From Bacteriovoracales bacterium (GTDB taxonomy: Bacteria > Bdellovibrionota > Bacteriovoracia > Bacteriovoracales > Bacteriovoracaceae): a stretch of 7,452 nt of DNA. The stretch lies in assembly GCA_007117175.1 (NCBI GenBank), contig SKGZ01000002.1:1-7452 (forward strand). Reading direction: 5' to 3'. Positions 6,221 to 7,452 of the stretch are shown here, in pieces (within the stretch, counting starts at the first letter, position 1; the number at the start of each line of letters is the position of its first letter). The notes below the pieces were generated by a model. That model was not told the origin of the DNA, did no database searches, and saw only the letters and a program-made list of their open reading frames with translations. The position numbers and the translations under genes are program-made.

Positions 6221-6951
6221 TGAATCATCTTAAAAACGTTGCAATTATTATGGATGGCAATGGTCGATGGGCCAATGCCAGATTTAAGCCAAGATTTTGG
6301 GGGCACGTTCGCGGGGCCAAGGTGGTCCATCAAATCGTGGAAAAAGCTGTTGATTTAGAATTGCAAAGTTTAACCCTCTATGCCTTTTCTACAGAAAATT
6401 GGAGTCGACCTGCCAATGAGGTGCAAATCCTCATTAAGCTTTTAGATAAATTTATAGATAATGAGGCTGAGAAAATCCTCAGTCATAATATCCGCTTTAA
6501 GGTGATAGGCGACTTGGACTCATTAGATCCTCACTTAAGGGCCAAGGTTGAAAGGCTTGAGAATGAGAGTTCATTGCATGATGGACTACTTTTAGTCTTT
6601 GCCTTTGGTTATGGCGCAAGAAGTGAGATCGTCAAAACGACGCAAAAGATAATTGATTCTGGTGTTCAAAAAGTTGATGAAAAAACTTTTTCTCAAACAC
6701 TTTTTTGTCCAGAGATTTCTGAGATCGACTTAGTCATTCGCACAGGAGGAGATCAAAGGATTTCTAATTTCTTACTTTGGCAAATCGCCTATGCTGAATT
6801 GTTTTTTACTCCGACACTTTGGCCAGATTTTAGTGCCGAGGAGTTCAATGTGATTTTGTCTAAGGTTAATAAGAGAGAGCGCCGCTTTGGTGGGGTTAAA
6901 TCTTATCCCACTCAATTCGATCAATTAAGCGATGATTTCTTTCACCCTTAA
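6220..6951 (+). CDS. uppS: Undecaprenyl diphosphate synthase (cis-prenyltransferase)
   Basis: UppS adds eight isopentenyl units in cis to farnesyl diphosphate. The product is undecaprenyl diphosphate, precursor of the lipid carrier for peptidoglycan and O-antigen units. Conserved regions in order are IIMDGNGRWA (9-18) with the catalytic aspartate D12, GHVRGA (28-33), LTLYAFSTENWSRP (51-64), RTGGDQRISNFLLWQ (174-188), AYAELFFT (190-197), and the C-terminal RERRFGG (219-225). The 243-residue length is typical. One usually conserved block, commonly NYGGR, reads GYGAR here (130-134), which may be a lineage difference or a local functional change. The start ATG overlaps the frr stop by one base. 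In E. coli, dxr lies between frr and the uppS homologue; it is not in this position here. Confidence 0.96.
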   Translation: MNHLKNVAIIMDGNGRWANARFKPRFWGHVRGAKVVHQIVEKAVDLELQSLTLYAFSTENWSRPANEVQILIKLLDKFIDNEAEKILSHNIRFKVIGDLDSLDPHLRAKVERLENESSLHDGLLLVFAFGYGARSEIVKTTQKIIDSGVQKVDEKTFSQTLFCPEISEIDLVIRTGGDQRISNFLLWQIAYAELFFTPTLWPDFSAEEFNVILSKVNKRERRFGGVKSYPTQFDQLSDDFFHP

Positions 6952-6955
6952 GCTT

Positions 6956-7452
6956 ATGAGTGTTGAAACTAAAACTAGAGTTTTTTCTGCTGCGATTATT
7001 CTAACAATTCTTGCATTCATTTTTCTATCCGGCACCTTTATCACGCAAATTGCCACACTTGTTCTGGGTGCTTTAATTCTGGATGAAATCTTAGTTCATT
7101 TTTTTCAATTGGCCAGATCCTCTATTGAATATCTGATACAACTTCTTGTTTACTTGATTCTTGTTTTTTTTATTTCTAGCTCTCAAGCAGACTTACTCAA
7201 TCTCAGCTTGGGATTAATCTTAAACTCACTTTTGGTGATGACCCTTGCTTCCAGACGCCTTCTAAAGGCGATGAACTCTGCTCGTTATTTTGTGGGAGCA
7301 TATATTGCAGTTTTCAGCGGTGTCATTTTGTTTCTGGTCAGTCAGCCCAATTGGATTTTTCATCTTATTTTTCTCATCACTATCGGTGCTTTGACTGATA
7401 TTATGGCATGGTTTTGGGGGCGGCGTTTAGGACGAAAAAAACTCATGCCCTC
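6956..7452 (+). CDS. cdsA: Phosphatidate cytidylyltransferase, N-terminal part (gene continues past window)
   Basis: CdsA makes CDP-diacylglycerol from phosphatidate and CTP at the inner membrane, the branch point for all major phospholipids. The frame is open from 6956 to the window end (165 complete codons). The protein is strongly hydrophobic, with likely membrane segments at about 10-28, 31-45, 59-74, 83-98, 111-129 and 133-150. It then reaches TDIMAWFWGRRLGRKKLMP (147-165), which corresponds to the conserved D-x-x-A-(Y/W)-x-x-G-(R/K) region of CdsA. The PROSITE-type CDS signature near the C-terminus lies beyond the window. MSVETKTRVFSA resembles usual CdsA N-termini, so 6956 is preferred. 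An in-frame ATG at 6932, overlapping uppS, is possible. No Shine-Dalgarno sequence is evident, and the 4-nt gap from uppS suggests coupling. Confidence 0.88.
   Translation, partial: MSVETKTRVFSAAIILTILAFIFLSGTFITQIATLVLGALILDEILVHFFQLARSSIEYLIQLLVYLILVFFISSSQADLLNLSLGLILNSLLVMTLASRRLLKAMNSARYFVGAYIAVFSGVILFLVSQPNWIFHLIFLITIGALTDIMAWFWGRRLGRKKLMP

Overview
The window reads as a bacterial chromosome segment with every gene on the + strand. The protein families and the low to moderate GC content suggest a Gram-negative. The FtsK motor and ribosomal protein S2 look most like Bdellovibrionota or deltaproteobacterial relatives such as Bacteriovorax- or Bdellovibrio-like bacteria. That placement is an impression from recalled sequences, not a search result.

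Layout. Positions 1-770 are a small accessory-like zone. It holds one short GNAT acetyltransferase gene (141-548) in AT-rich intergenic DNA, with three copies of an unexplained 14-bp box. One copy lies upstream in inverted orientation, one abuts the GNAT stop codon, and one lies upstream of ftsK. Two of the copies run into short tandem repeats with a 10-11 bp period. Positions 771-3014 encode a complete short-form FtsK/SpoIIIE DNA translocase. Positions 3015-3171 are a leader in front of rpsB. It has a possible promoter and three GCTAGC palindromes, counting one just inside rpsB, that could pair in alternative ways.

Positions 3172-7452 are a compact housekeeping operon: rpsB (ribosomal protein S2), tsf (EF-Ts), pyrH (UMP kinase), frr (ribosome recycling factor), uppS (undecaprenyl diphosphate synthase) and the first part of cdsA (CDP-diglyceride synthetase), which runs off the window. 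Gaps shrink from 32 nt (rpsB-tsf) to 2 nt (tsf-pyrH), a 1-nt overlap (frr-uppS) and 4 nt (uppS-cdsA). This suggests one transcript with translational coupling. The operon links protein synthesis (S2, EF-Ts, RRF), pyrimidine nucleotide supply (PyrH), and cell envelope precursors (UppS for the lipid carrier of peptidoglycan, CdsA for phospholipids).

I see no new defence, mobile or metabolic system here. The items most worth a second look are the repeated box around the GNAT gene and the possible regulatory fold over the rpsB start. A smaller point is the altered conserved motif in UppS.
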